Below the pieces are notes generated by a model, which saw only the letters and a program-made list of their open reading frames with translations, was not told the origin of the DNA and searched no databases. A stretch of DNA of 9,385 nt, taken from NCBI GenBank assembly GCA_945788655.1, contig CALZMV010000045.1, forward strand, positions 1 through 9,385. Reading direction: 5' to 3'. Each line of letters opens with the position of its first letter. Position 1 is the stretch's first letter. Source of the stretch: an uncultured Clostridia bacterium. Its GTDB lineage: Bacteria > Bacillota > Clostridia > Peptostreptococcales > Anaerovoracaceae. Shown here piece by piece: positions 1 through 6,743 of this stretch. A program made the position numbers and the translations under genes.

Positions 1-138
1 CAGAGATTGCCAGAAAACACAAATTTGTTAAAAAGCGACAAAATATTCACAAAATGCTTGATGTGCTAAATATATTGTGATAATATTTGGACATAAATAA
101 ACAAATTGATAAAATGTTTAATATAACGAGAGTGGGAA
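1..138 (+). other. Non-coding leader upstream of the first operon
   Basis: This AT-rich stretch holds no convincing gene. The only open frame crossing it runs on the minus strand into the first gene and looks like a shadow. It contains a promoter-like pair (58-86) and an imperfect dyad: AAATATTCACAA (41-52) is mirrored by TTGTGATAATATTT (75-88), which has two extra bases. The dyad flanks the -35 element and overlaps the -10, so it could be an operator, perhaps for the DNA-binding protein encoded just downstream. Whatever gene lies to the left is outside the window. Confidence 0.5.
58..86 (+). promoter_or_regulatory. Probable sigma-A-type promoter of the regulator/M32/MFS/S15 operon
   Basis: TTGATG (58-63) and TAATAT (81-86) are separated by 17 bases. 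The -10 is preceded by TG plus one base (78-80), an extended -10 arrangement. Each hexamer matches consensus at four of six positions. Transcription would start near 93, about 46 bases ahead of the first ATG. The region is very AT-rich, so a chance match is possible. Confidence 0.45.
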
Positions 139-681
139 ATGGAAATAAAAGAATTAACCTTGTCCGAATTGATGGAAGGATATACAAGCGCTGACAATGG
201 AGAAAAATACATATGTGTTTTCTGTGGAAAGTCCTTTGAAAAGGAAATGATGTATCAGTCAAGAGGAAGGTATGTCACAGGAAAAAGAGCCATGGAGGAG
301 CATATTATTGATGAACATGGTGGTGTTTTCCGTGGACTGATGTCACTGGACAAGCAGGTAAGCGGCCTTTCTGAAATGCAGAGAGAAATTCTCTGCGGCA
401 TGTATGAGGAAAGGGATAATAAGGACTTGGCAGAAGACCTTGGTATCACTGTTGCTACAGTGAGAACCCACAAATTTAATATACAAAGAATGAAAAGGGA
501 AGCCAAAATCCTTTTAGCGTGTCTTGAACAGATAGAAAATGATGAAATAGTATCCCAGCGCAAGAGGCTGGAAGAAGGCACATTGAAATCTGTTTTTCCG
601 CCAATGCGTGATATGGATGAGACAAAGCCTAATATTGGCAACAGCCTTCACCCATTCTTTACGCAGTTCACTCTGAAATAA
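139..681 (+). CDS. LuxR-type helix-turn-helix protein with zinc-finger-like N-terminus
   Basis: A 180-residue, probably cytoplasmic transcriptional regulator. Residues 24-60 hold C26-x2-C29 and H55-x4-H60, a pattern that could bind zinc. Residues about 76-120 resemble a LuxR/GerE-type helix-turn-helix: 'GLSEMQREIL' is followed by 'DLAEDLGITVATVRTHKFNI', where the T-V-R-T-H stretch would be the recognition helix. From memory, Firmicutes proteins with this architecture usually continue into a C-terminal DUF2087 domain. This one stops after a short tail (about 150-180) without it, and the next gene begins 13 bases later, so no remnant can be hidden there. The ATG has only a modest purine-rich site upstream (GAGAGTGGGA). 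As first gene of the operon it probably controls its own transcription and that of the peptidase-like and transporter genes; its signal is unknown. Confidence 0.75.
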   Translation: MEIKELTLSELMEGYTSADNGEKYICVFCGKSFEKEMMYQSRGRYVTGKRAMEEHIIDEHGGVFRGLMSLDKQVSGLSEMQREILCGMYEERDNKDLAEDLGITVATVRTHKFNIQRMKREAKILLACLEQIENDEIVSQRKRLEEGTLKSVFPPMRDMDETKPNIGNSLHPFFTQFTLK

Positions 682-694
682 ATTAAGTTAGAAA

Positions 695-2212
695 ATGAGT
701 AAAACTAGTATTTATAGTAAGAAGCTGACAGAGTTTAGACAGCTGATTAAAAAAATTGAATATTTAAAAAGCGCTGTAAATTCCTTTATGTATTGGGACA
801 AGCTTACATATATGCCTAAATCCGGCATTGAATATCGTTCGCAAATGATGTCCTTTTTTGCAGACGAACAATATAGGCTGCTTGCAAGCCCTGAATTTCG
901 AGAATATATGGACTATTTTCTTGATAATAAGAAAAATGATCTTGTTACAAATGCCATGCTTAAGCGCATAGTGAGAAGTTCCGGATTTATCAACAAAGTG
1001 CCTGAAGAAGAATATCAGCGATATATCGAATTAATTGCTCGTTCTGAACAGATTTGGCAGCAGGCTAGAGATGAGAATAATTTCGATTTATTGAAACCTT
1101 ATATAGAAGAAGTGTTCAGCACTTTCAGACGTTTTGCAGAATACTGGGGCTATGAAAATGTTCCCTATGATGCCATGCTGGGATATTATGAGGAGGGGCT
1201 CACAGTTGAAAAAGTCGATGCACTGATATGTGAGCTGAAGCCATTCCTCATTGAACTGCTTGCCTATACCAGAGAAAAAGATGTGTTTTTTGATGTAAAA
1301 GCTTCAAATGAGTATTACATGATGTCAAAGGATAATCAGGAAAAGCTTTGGGAATTAGTTCTAAGTAAAATAGGTTTTGATTTTGATGCAGGTAGAATTG
1401 ATATTGGTGCTCATCCAATGCCTCTTGCTATATCTCCTGACGATGTGAGAATCGTTAATACTTACAAAGAATCTGATTTTAGAGCAGGCTTGTTCAACGC
1501 TTTGCACTCAGGAGGTAAGGGGATTTACCAGCAATCTATAAGTAAAGACCTGCTAGGTTCATTCTTATGTGACGTGCCATCATCAGCAACAGAGGAATGC
1601 ATAGGGCGTTTTTACGAAAACATAATTGGCAGAAGTAAAGGTTTCTGGAACTTTTTCTTTGATGGAATAAAAGAATTATCACCTGAAATGAAGTCATTGA
1701 ATAAGGAAAGCTTATTTAAAAATGTTAACAGAGCTAATCCTTCTTCTGTGAGACTTGAGGCTGATCAGTTAACCTTCCTTCTTCACATCATAATCAGATA
1801 TGAATTGGAAAAAGAAATATTCAATGGAAGTTTAAAGGTTGAAGACATTGAAGCGGCATGGAGCCAAAAGACCATGGAGTATCTTTGCGTAGAGCCGGAA
1901 AGTGCCAACGAAGGTATTTTACAGGATATTCATTGGGCAGCAGGTTATGTGGGATATTTTCCAACATATATAGTTTCTGAGCTGACATCAGCGCAGCTGG
2001 CAACCTCTTTAGAAAAAGAATGCGGTGTACTTGATGAATTAGTTGAGGCTGGAAACTTCAATTTGATCAATCAATGGCTTACTGAAAAGGTCTATCAGTG
2101 GGGAGCTATTTACAATATAGACGAGCTGACCCGCAAAGCAACCGGCGAGCCTTTATCGTCACATTATTACATGGATTACTTACGGAAAAAGATTTCCGAG
2201 GTATATAGATAA
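695..2212 (+). CDS. M32 carboxypeptidase homologue with degenerate zinc site (probable pseudoenzyme)
   Basis: At 505 residues it matches the length of the carboxypeptidase Taq (M32) family, metal-dependent enzymes that remove C-terminal residues from peptides. Family motifs are recognisable in order: HPF as H240-P-M, DXRXT as D250-V-R-I-V, IRXXAD as V352-R-L-E-A-D357, and GXXQDXHW as G407-I-L-Q-D-I-H-W414. The zinc-binding HEXXH, however, reads H271-S-G-G-K275: the catalytic Glu and the second His ligand are both gone. The HESQ motif reads E300-E-C-I303, keeping only the Glu (E301) that serves as third ligand. No other HEXXH exists in the protein. The frame is intact from end to end, so this is not a decayed gene but probably a protein kept for binding, scaffolding or another reaction. 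The start has a weak ribosome binding site 13 bases after the regulator gene, which suggests translational coupling. Family assignment is firm; loss of peptidase activity is inferred. Confidence 0.88.
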   Translation: MSKTSIYSKKLTEFRQLIKKIEYLKSAVNSFMYWDKLTYMPKSGIEYRSQMMSFFADEQYRLLASPEFREYMDYFLDNKKNDLVTNAMLKRIVRSSGFINKVPEEEYQRYIELIARSEQIWQQARDENNFDLLKPYIEEVFSTFRRFAEYWGYENVPYDAMLGYYEEGLTVEKVDALICELKPFLIELLAYTREKDVFFDVKASNEYYMMSKDNQEKLWELVLSKIGFDFDAGRIDIGAHPMPLAISPDDVRIVNTYKESDFRAGLFNALHSGGKGIYQQSISKDLLGSFLCDVPSSATEECIGRFYENIIGRSKGFWNFFFDGIKELSPEMKSLNKESLFKNVNRANPSSVRLEADQLTFLLHIIIRYELEKEIFNGSLKVEDIEAAWSQKTMEYLCVEPESANEGILQDIHWAAGYVGYFPTYIVSELTSAQLATSLEKECGVLDELVEAGNFNLINQWLTEKVYQWGAIYNIDELTRKATGEPLSSHYYMDYLRKKISEVYR

Positions 2213-2242
2213 CTAGTTCTAATAATTACAGGAGGAATTTTT
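2213..2242 (+). promoter_or_regulatory. Strong ribosome binding site before the MFS gene
   Basis: GGAGG at 2231-2235 lies seven bases before the ATG at 2243. It is much stronger than the sites of the other three genes in this operon, which points to higher translation of the transporter. No separate promoter or terminator is visible in the 30-base gap. Confidence 0.7.
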
Positions 2243-3523
2243 ATGCAGAATTTATTAAGAAAAATTGGACTTAGCGAAAAAATGTCCAGAAACTTCTGGG
2301 GTATCATGATTATTGCATTTGCCGGTGCTATTATTTATGGCCTCCCATACTTTAGATATGACTACTATGATGCATATCTTCAAGTATACAACTTAACAGA
2401 TGCTCAGATGGGTGTATTCGGATCCATTCTTGGCGTTTTCGGTATGATTTCATACCTTTTCGGCGGTATCGTATGTGACAGATTCTCAACAAGAACTATT
2501 CTTACTGTATCACTTATCGGTACAGGTCTTGGCGGATTTGTTCATCTGTTACCTTTAAGCTATACAGCATTAATATGCTTATATGCTTTCTGGGGCTGTT
2601 CATCACTATTCGCATTCTGGCCATGCTGCATTAAGGCAGTTCGTGTTTTAACAGGTGCTGATGACCAGGGTAAAGCCTTCGGTTTTTTTGAAGGCGGACG
2701 TGGTATTGGTGCTGCTTTAATGGCTTCCGGTGCTGTATTTGCATTCAAAATTGGAGCAGGCGCAGTAGAAGACCAGGTTGCAGGTATGAAAGCCGCAATT
2801 ATTTTCTATTCTGTATTAACTATTGTAATGGGTATCTTAGCATGGCTTACAGTTAAGGATGGTAAGATGGAAGAAAGCGACAAGATTTCATTCAAAGGCA
2901 TTGGTGAATTAATCAAGATGCCGGCTGTATGGATTATCGGTCTTGCTACATTATGCAACTACGTAATGACATTATCCATCTACTACTTCACACCATACTT
3001 AACAGAAATCTTAGGAGCATCTGTAGTATTCGGCGCTACATTAGCTGCCGGTAAGAGATGGTTATCCTTACTAGGCTCTGTTGGTGGCGGTTACATAACA
3101 GACAAAATCGGTGCAGGAAGAATTATCTTCATCTCATTCTTAGTTATGGCTGCAGGAACAATTGCAATGCTTGCTCTTCCACAGAACAGCGGAAGCGTAT
3201 TAATTTTCGTAATCCTGTTCTTCGTAGTATACACATTCTACAATGTTAACTACGCTATGACTTGGTCAATGATGGATGAAGGTGCTATCCCTGAAAGACT
3301 TTCAGGTACAGCAGCAGGTTTAATCTCAACAGTAGGTTACTTGCCTGAAATCTTCATTTCATTAGTTGCAGGTTACACTCTTGATGCTATACCTGGATAC
3401 GGCGGTTACAAGACATACTTCACATTCGTAATCGTAATGATGCTTGCAGGTGCAGTTGTATCATTAATTTGGATGAAGATGATAAAGAAGAATAAAGCAG
3501 AAGCAAAAGCAGAAGAAAAATAA
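2243..3523 (+). CDS. Major facilitator superfamily transporter, 12 membrane helices
   Basis: A 426-residue inner-membrane carrier. Hydrophobic segments lie near residues 17-35, 56-77, 84-103, 106-128, 145-170, 183-203, 228-248, 258-281, 293-311, 318-337, 352-378 and 391-414, giving the usual 6+6 layout with a charged loop at about 204-225. The conserved loop between helices 2 and 3 reads G74-G-I-V-C-D79-R80-F-S-T-R84, a version of the MFS motif GxxxDRxGRR; a weaker copy, G281-G-G-Y-I-T-D-K, occurs in the second half. The stretch around F125-W-P and K131-A-V-R134, and Y39-D40 with Y42-D43 after helix 1, recall the organophosphate/YihN-like MFS branches, but I cannot name the substrate. Position between two peptidase-family genes suggests peptides or an amino-acid derivative. 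The C-terminus ends in a Lys/Glu/Ala-rich tail. Codon use looks more biased than in its neighbours, as in highly expressed genes. Confidence 0.88.
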   Translation: MQNLLRKIGLSEKMSRNFWGIMIIAFAGAIIYGLPYFRYDYYDAYLQVYNLTDAQMGVFGSILGVFGMISYLFGGIVCDRFSTRTILTVSLIGTGLGGFVHLLPLSYTALICLYAFWGCSSLFAFWPCCIKAVRVLTGADDQGKAFGFFEGGRGIGAALMASGAVFAFKIGAGAVEDQVAGMKAAIIFYSVLTIVMGILAWLTVKDGKMEESDKISFKGIGELIKMPAVWIIGLATLCNYVMTLSIYYFTPYLTEILGASVVFGATLAAGKRWLSLLGSVGGGYITDKIGAGRIIFISFLVMAAGTIAMLALPQNSGSVLIFVILFFVVYTFYNVNYAMTWSMMDEGAIPERLSGTAAGLISTVGYLPEIFISLVAGYTLDAIPGYGGYKTYFTFVIVMMLAGAVVSLIWMKMIKKNKAEAKAEEK

Positions 3524-3550
3524 TTAATTTAGTGAAAAAGAGATTATAAA

Positions 3551-5401
3551 ATGAAAATAAAAAATGATATCGAATGTATATTTGAAAAAGTATATATCGA
3601 GACACCGGTAGATACGGATGGGGATGGAAAACTGGACTTAATTGCTGCCTACATCAGACGTCCCGTGTCTACCCTTAAGGGGGAAAAGGTGCCTGCGGTT
3701 TTCGTTGCCAATCCATATATGATGTTATGCAATGAAGACGATTACAAACCTCATAATGTAAATGTTGAAGTAAATGAATATCCACAGCAGAGTATTAAAG
3801 AGGAGGATATTCGCTTCGATTTCAGCAAAGAGATAAAATACCAACCTGAGGTTGTAAGAGAGACAAAAGGGTATGCTGAAACTGCAATAGTTGAAGAGGA
3901 ACCTCTTGACTGTATCTCTGACCTTTACAAGTATTTGAACCAGATGGGTTATGCCTCTGTTTTTTCAGCAGGTTTAGGTACAAAAACATCTGAAGGATTT
4001 ACCCTTACAGGGTCAAGAGAAGAAGTAATGGCTTTTAAGGCTGTTATCGACTGGCTGAACGGCAGATGCAGAGCATTTACCAACAAGACAGATAACATTG
4101 AGATAAAAGCTGACTGGTGTACAGGCAATGTTGCCATGTCTGCAAAATCATATCTTGGCACCATGTGTATAGGTGTCGCAGCTACCGGTGTCGAAGGATT
4201 AAAGACTATTATTCCTGAAGCAGGTATCTGCAATTGGTATGATTATTACCGTACAAACGGTCTTAATATTCCAGCTTTAGGATGGCAGGGCGATGATATT
4301 GATTTGCTGGCAAAATACTGCTTCAGCAGAAAACTTGATGAGTCAGAGCCTGAATCGGTTATTGCTGCCTATGAAGAGGCAGCAAATAAGCTAACTGAAG
4401 GACAGGACAGAGATTCTGCCAACTATAATCTTTTCTGGGACGAAAGAAACTATTTAAACCAGATAGATAATTTCAAGGCTTCAGTTTTTATAATACACGG
4501 TATTAATGACTGGAATGTTAAGACAAACCAGTGCTGTCCGCTCTTTGAAAAACTGCAGGAAAAGGGAATAGAACGAAAAATGCTCTTGCATCAGGGCGAG
4601 CATATCTATGTATACGACCTTGAAGGTTCACCTACCCTTGAAATGGTTGAGCGCTGGCTTGCGCATTATCTGAAGGGCGAAGACAACGGTATTGAAAAGG
4701 AACCAAGTGTAGTTGTTGAAAGTAACTTAGACCAGCTCAAGTGGATGGAATCAGAAAAATGGCCACCTGAAGGAATGGAATATGTTTCCTTCCCGGTAAC
4801 TGCAAAGGGCGAAAAGACCATCGTTGATGACCTTTCTGCAACAGTATATGACAAAGAAAAGGATAATCAGAAGGAGTGGCTAGATCAACTGGTATTATGC
4901 GAGGAAGATTCATATAAGAACAGAATCAAGCTGCATTGGAATCCTTTTGCAGAAATGAATGAAAAAGAAGCTATCAGAATAGCCGGTACCGTAAAAGTTG
5001 GATTCGATGCAAAACTTGACAGAGGAACTGCTATTTTGAGTGCAATGCTTGTTGATCTTGGCGAAGACAGACGAATAACATCTGAAGAAGTAAAGATTGA
5101 TGATGAAGGCACATTCAGATTCGGTATTGAAGAAGAACCTTCAAAGTACAAGGTTATAAGCCGTGGATGGCTTAATGCTCAGAACAGAACAAGCATCTGG
5201 AGCAAAGAGGAACTGAAAAAGAATGAAACATATCATTATGAATTCGATATGGTTCCTACCGACCACACCTTAAGAAATGGTCATAACCTGGCTTTAGTTC
5301 TTTATGGAATCGATGCTGAAGAAACTCAGAGACCGGATACAGTTACCAATATCACTATTGATATGGAATCAATAACTGTTAAAGTACCTATGATCAGATA
5401 G
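3551..5401 (+). CDS. pepX: Xaa-Pro dipeptidyl-peptidase-like serine hydrolase (S15), short form
   Basis: A 616-residue S15-family alpha/beta hydrolase. PepX enzymes (EC 3.4.14.11) release Xaa-Pro dipeptides from peptide N-termini in the cytoplasm. The nucleophile lies in A198-K-S200-Y-L-G, within a region (about 170-240) very similar to PepX: E-I-K-A-D-W before it, G-V-E-G-L and W-Y-D-Y-Y-R after. Asp320 (G-I-N-D-W-N) and His351 (L-H-Q-G-E-H-I-Y) complete the triad. As I recall, lactococcal PepX uses Ser348, Asp468 and His498 in 763 residues. Spacings here (120 and 31) and the C-terminal length agree, but about 148 residues are missing in front, so the helical N-terminal domain is absent. The protein begins directly with the first catalytic-domain strands and a D-T-D-G-D-G-K-L-D acidic loop (about 21-29) that could hold calcium. 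Residues about 390-616 form the beta-rich PepX C-terminal domain. No signal peptide is seen. Other S15 activities (esterase, acylase) cannot be excluded. Confidence 0.85.
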   Translation: MKIKNDIECIFEKVYIETPVDTDGDGKLDLIAAYIRRPVSTLKGEKVPAVFVANPYMMLCNEDDYKPHNVNVEVNEYPQQSIKEEDIRFDFSKEIKYQPEVVRETKGYAETAIVEEEPLDCISDLYKYLNQMGYASVFSAGLGTKTSEGFTLTGSREEVMAFKAVIDWLNGRCRAFTNKTDNIEIKADWCTGNVAMSAKSYLGTMCIGVAATGVEGLKTIIPEAGICNWYDYYRTNGLNIPALGWQGDDIDLLAKYCFSRKLDESEPESVIAAYEEAANKLTEGQDRDSANYNLFWDERNYLNQIDNFKASVFIIHGINDWNVKTNQCCPLFEKLQEKGIERKMLLHQGEHIYVYDLEGSPTLEMVERWLAHYLKGEDNGIEKEPSVVVESNLDQLKWMESEKWPPEGMEYVSFPVTAKGEKTIVDDLSATVYDKEKDNQKEWLDQLVLCEEDSYKNRIKLHWNPFAEMNEKEAIRIAGTVKVGFDAKLDRGTAILSAMLVDLGEDRRITSEEVKIDDEGTFRFGIEEEPSKYKVISRGWLNAQNRTSIWSKEELKKNETYHYEFDMVPTDHTLRNGHNLALVLYGIDAEETQRPDTVTNITIDMESITVKVPMIR

Positions 5402-5406
5402 TCGCC

Positions 5407-5430
5407 ATCAAAAAGGTTATCAAAAAGGCT
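5407..5430 (+). repeat. Tandem 12-bp repeat ahead of the terminator
   Basis: ATCAAAAAGGTT (5407-5418) is followed directly by ATCAAAAAGGCT (5419-5430), identical at 11 of 12 positions. The second copy forms the left foot of the terminator hairpin. A slippage duplication is the simplest reading. On the opposite strand each copy supplies a run of five T, so serA transcripts meet two T tracts. Confidence 0.6.
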
Positions 5431-5468
5431 TACCTGAAAGCGTAACAGCTTTTCGGGCAAGCCTTTTA
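5422..5468. terminator. Bidirectional intrinsic terminator between pepX and serA
   Basis: AAAAGGCTT (5423-5431) pairs with AAGCCTTTT (5459-5467). The stem continues inward through CCTGAAAGC against GCTTTTCGGG, with one mismatch, a wobble pair and a bulge, around a loop near GTAACA. On the plus strand it ends in TTTT; on the minus strand in TTTTT. It lies 21 bases after the pepX stop and about 40 bases beyond the serA stop, so it can serve both convergent units. Confidence 0.8.
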
Positions 5469-5505
5469 TATTGAGCTCAATTACGGTGCTTATTACAATT
5501 ATCGA

Positions 5506-6642
5506 TTAAAACTTGCGAACTTTGATAATGCCTTCTGCTTTTAAGGCATTTAATGAAGCTTCTGAAAAATCTGCGGCGTCAGTTTCCACAAGTACATATC
5601 CGTACTGTCCTTTAGCGCTGCCTGCATGTTTAACTACATTTATGTTTTCCTTCTTTGCAATATTGATTACTGCAGATTCAGAATCTGTAACATCCTTTGT
5701 AAAGAATCCTAATCTGCATCCTTTTTCTAAAGGTCCCAAATCAACAGCAGGGAAGTTTACTGAATTCTTGATATTACCGTTTTCAATGTAATCTCTCATC
5801 TGAAGTACTGCCATTGAAGCGCAGTTATCTTCAGCTTCTTCTGTTGAAGCACCAAGATGAGGAAGTAAAATAACCTTATCTCTGTTTATCAGGTTGTCGT
5901 TAGGGAAGTCTGTAACGTAGCAGCCAACCTTACCTGCTTCGATGGCATCAAGAAGATCTGCATCGTTTACAAGTTTATCTCTTGAGAAGTTTAGAAGTAC
6001 AGTGTCTTCCTTAAAGCTTCCGAATAATTCTTTGTTGAACATTCCCTTTGTGCTGTCCATTGCAGGAACGTGAATTGTAACATAATCGCAAAGTGGAAGC
6101 ATTTCTGAAAGATCTGAATAAACCTTGATTTCTCCATTTCCGCTATAGAATGGATCATATCCAACGATATTCATTCCTAAACCTTCAGCGGAAGCAGCCA
6201 CTTTTCTTCCTATTGCACCAAGTCCAACAACGCCAAGAGTTTTTCCGGTAATCTCTCTTCCGGCGAATTGTGATTTACCTTTTTCTACTGCAGCGCTTAC
6301 ATTTTCGGTAAGGGATGATGCCCAAGAAAGAGCTCCGGGAATATTTCTTGCAGCAAGGAAAAGCCCAGCAATAACCAGTTCTTTAACTGCATTAGCGTTA
6401 GCTCCGGGTGTATTAAATACAACTATTCCCTTATCAGCGCATTTATCAAGTGGAATATTGTTTACTCCCGCACCGGCTCTTGCAACTGCAAGAAGGTTAT
6501 CTGAAAAGTCCATAGAATGCATATCCTGGCTTCTTACCAGAATTCCTTGGGCTGTTTCTACTTCTTCTGTTATTTCATAGTTTGCGTCCAGGAGGCCTAA
6601 TCCCACCTTTGAAATTTTGTTTAATGTTGCTATTTTATACAT
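5506..6642 (-). CDS. serA: D-3-phosphoglycerate dehydrogenase, short form with C-terminal ACT-like domain
   Basis: A 378-residue cytoplasmic enzyme that oxidises 3-phosphoglycerate to 3-phosphohydroxypyruvate with NAD, the first step of serine synthesis. The nucleotide-binding loop is G140-L-G-A-I-G145 with D163 (G-Y-D-P) at the position that selects NAD. The substrate-side motif A54-R-A-G-A-G-V-N-N is typical. Catalytic R221 (N-F-S-R-D-K) and H262 (L-P-H-L-G-A-S-T-E-E-A-E) are present. The usual F-x-x-E-P carrying the catalytic Glu is replaced by D245-F-P-N-D-N, as in a clostridial SerA branch, with D249 the nearest acid. Residues about 305-378 look like a reduced ACT domain, the place where serine feedback acts in longer SerA proteins. 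AGGAGG lies five bases before the ATG. It diverges from serC, the next enzyme of the pathway. Confidence 0.95.
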   Translation of the reverse strand: MYKIATLNKISKVGLGLLDANYEITEEVETAQGILVRSQDMHSMDFSDNLLAVARAGAGVNNIPLDKCADKGIVVFNTPGANANAVKELVIAGLFLAARNIPGALSWASSLTENVSAAVEKGKSQFAGREITGKTLGVVGLGAIGRKVAASAEGLGMNIVGYDPFYSGNGEIKVYSDLSEMLPLCDYVTIHVPAMDSTKGMFNKELFGSFKEDTVLLNFSRDKLVNDADLLDAIEAGKVGCYVTDFPNDNLINRDKVILLPHLGASTEEAEDNCASMAVLQMRDYIENGNIKNSVNFPAVDLGPLEKGCRLGFFTKDVTDSESAVINIAKKENINVVKHAGSAKGQYGYVLVETDAADFSEASLNALKAEGIIKVRKF

Positions 6643-6676
6643 GTCTTCCTCCTAATATATTTCATTGATAGAGACA

Positions 6677-6704
6677 GTATATCACTTTACTTGACTTAGG
6701 TAAA
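6677..6704 (-). promoter_or_regulatory. serA promoter overlapping the serC promoter
   Basis: Read on the minus strand: TTTACC (6704-6699), a 17-base spacer, and TATACT (6682-6677). Start of transcription would fall near 6670, giving a leader of about 28 bases with the AGGAGG site (6653-6648). No riboswitch-sized leader is possible. Confidence 0.65.
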
Positions 6705-6712
6705 GTGATATA
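6678..6712. promoter_or_regulatory. Perfect 13-bp inverted repeat covering both divergent promoters
   Basis: TATATCACTTTAC (6678-6690) and GTAAAGTGATATA (6700-6712) are exact reverse complements around the nine-base centre TTGACTTAG. The arms contain the -35 core TTTAC and most of the -10 of each promoter, so the symmetry partly comes from the promoters themselves. The TCAC/GTGA part at 6682-6685 and 6705-6708 is not required for promoter function, so a dimeric repressor or activator site is plausible. The regulator is unknown. Confidence 0.7.
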
Positions 6713-6714
6713 AT
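6686..6714 (+). promoter_or_regulatory. serC promoter
   Basis: TTTACT (6686-6691), a 17-base spacer and a consensus TATAAT (6709-6714). Transcription would begin near 6721, about 23 bases before the serC ATG. GGAGG (6733-6737) supplies the ribosome binding site. The TTGACT at 6691-6696 resembles a -35 even more closely but lies only 12 bases from the -10. Confidence 0.75.
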
Positions 6715-6743
6715 ATATCCAAATTTTTTATCGGAGGTTTCTT

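Noticed and set aside
25..41. TTGTTAAAAAGCGACAA resembles a Rex (redox repressor) operator
   Set aside because: The second half-site is one base short and mismatched (CGACAA instead of TTAACAA), and the position upstream of the promoter is not typical.
255..641. A 128-codon open frame on the minus strand opposite the regulator gene
   Set aside because: It lies wholly inside the regulator gene, has no ribosome binding site and no recognisable domain; a shadow of the coding frame.
681..700. Possible frameshift separating the regulator from a lost C-terminal domain
   Set aside because: Only 13 bases lie before the next gene, whose N-terminus matches the start of the M32 family, so there is no room for a shifted remainder.
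6691..6714. TTGACT (6691-6696) as the serC -35 element
   Set aside because: Only 12 bases separate it from TATAAT; TTTACT at 6686 gives the standard 17-base spacing.
6643..6743. T-box or riboswitch controlling serA or serC
   Set aside because: Predicted leaders are only about 23-28 bases long, too short for such elements.
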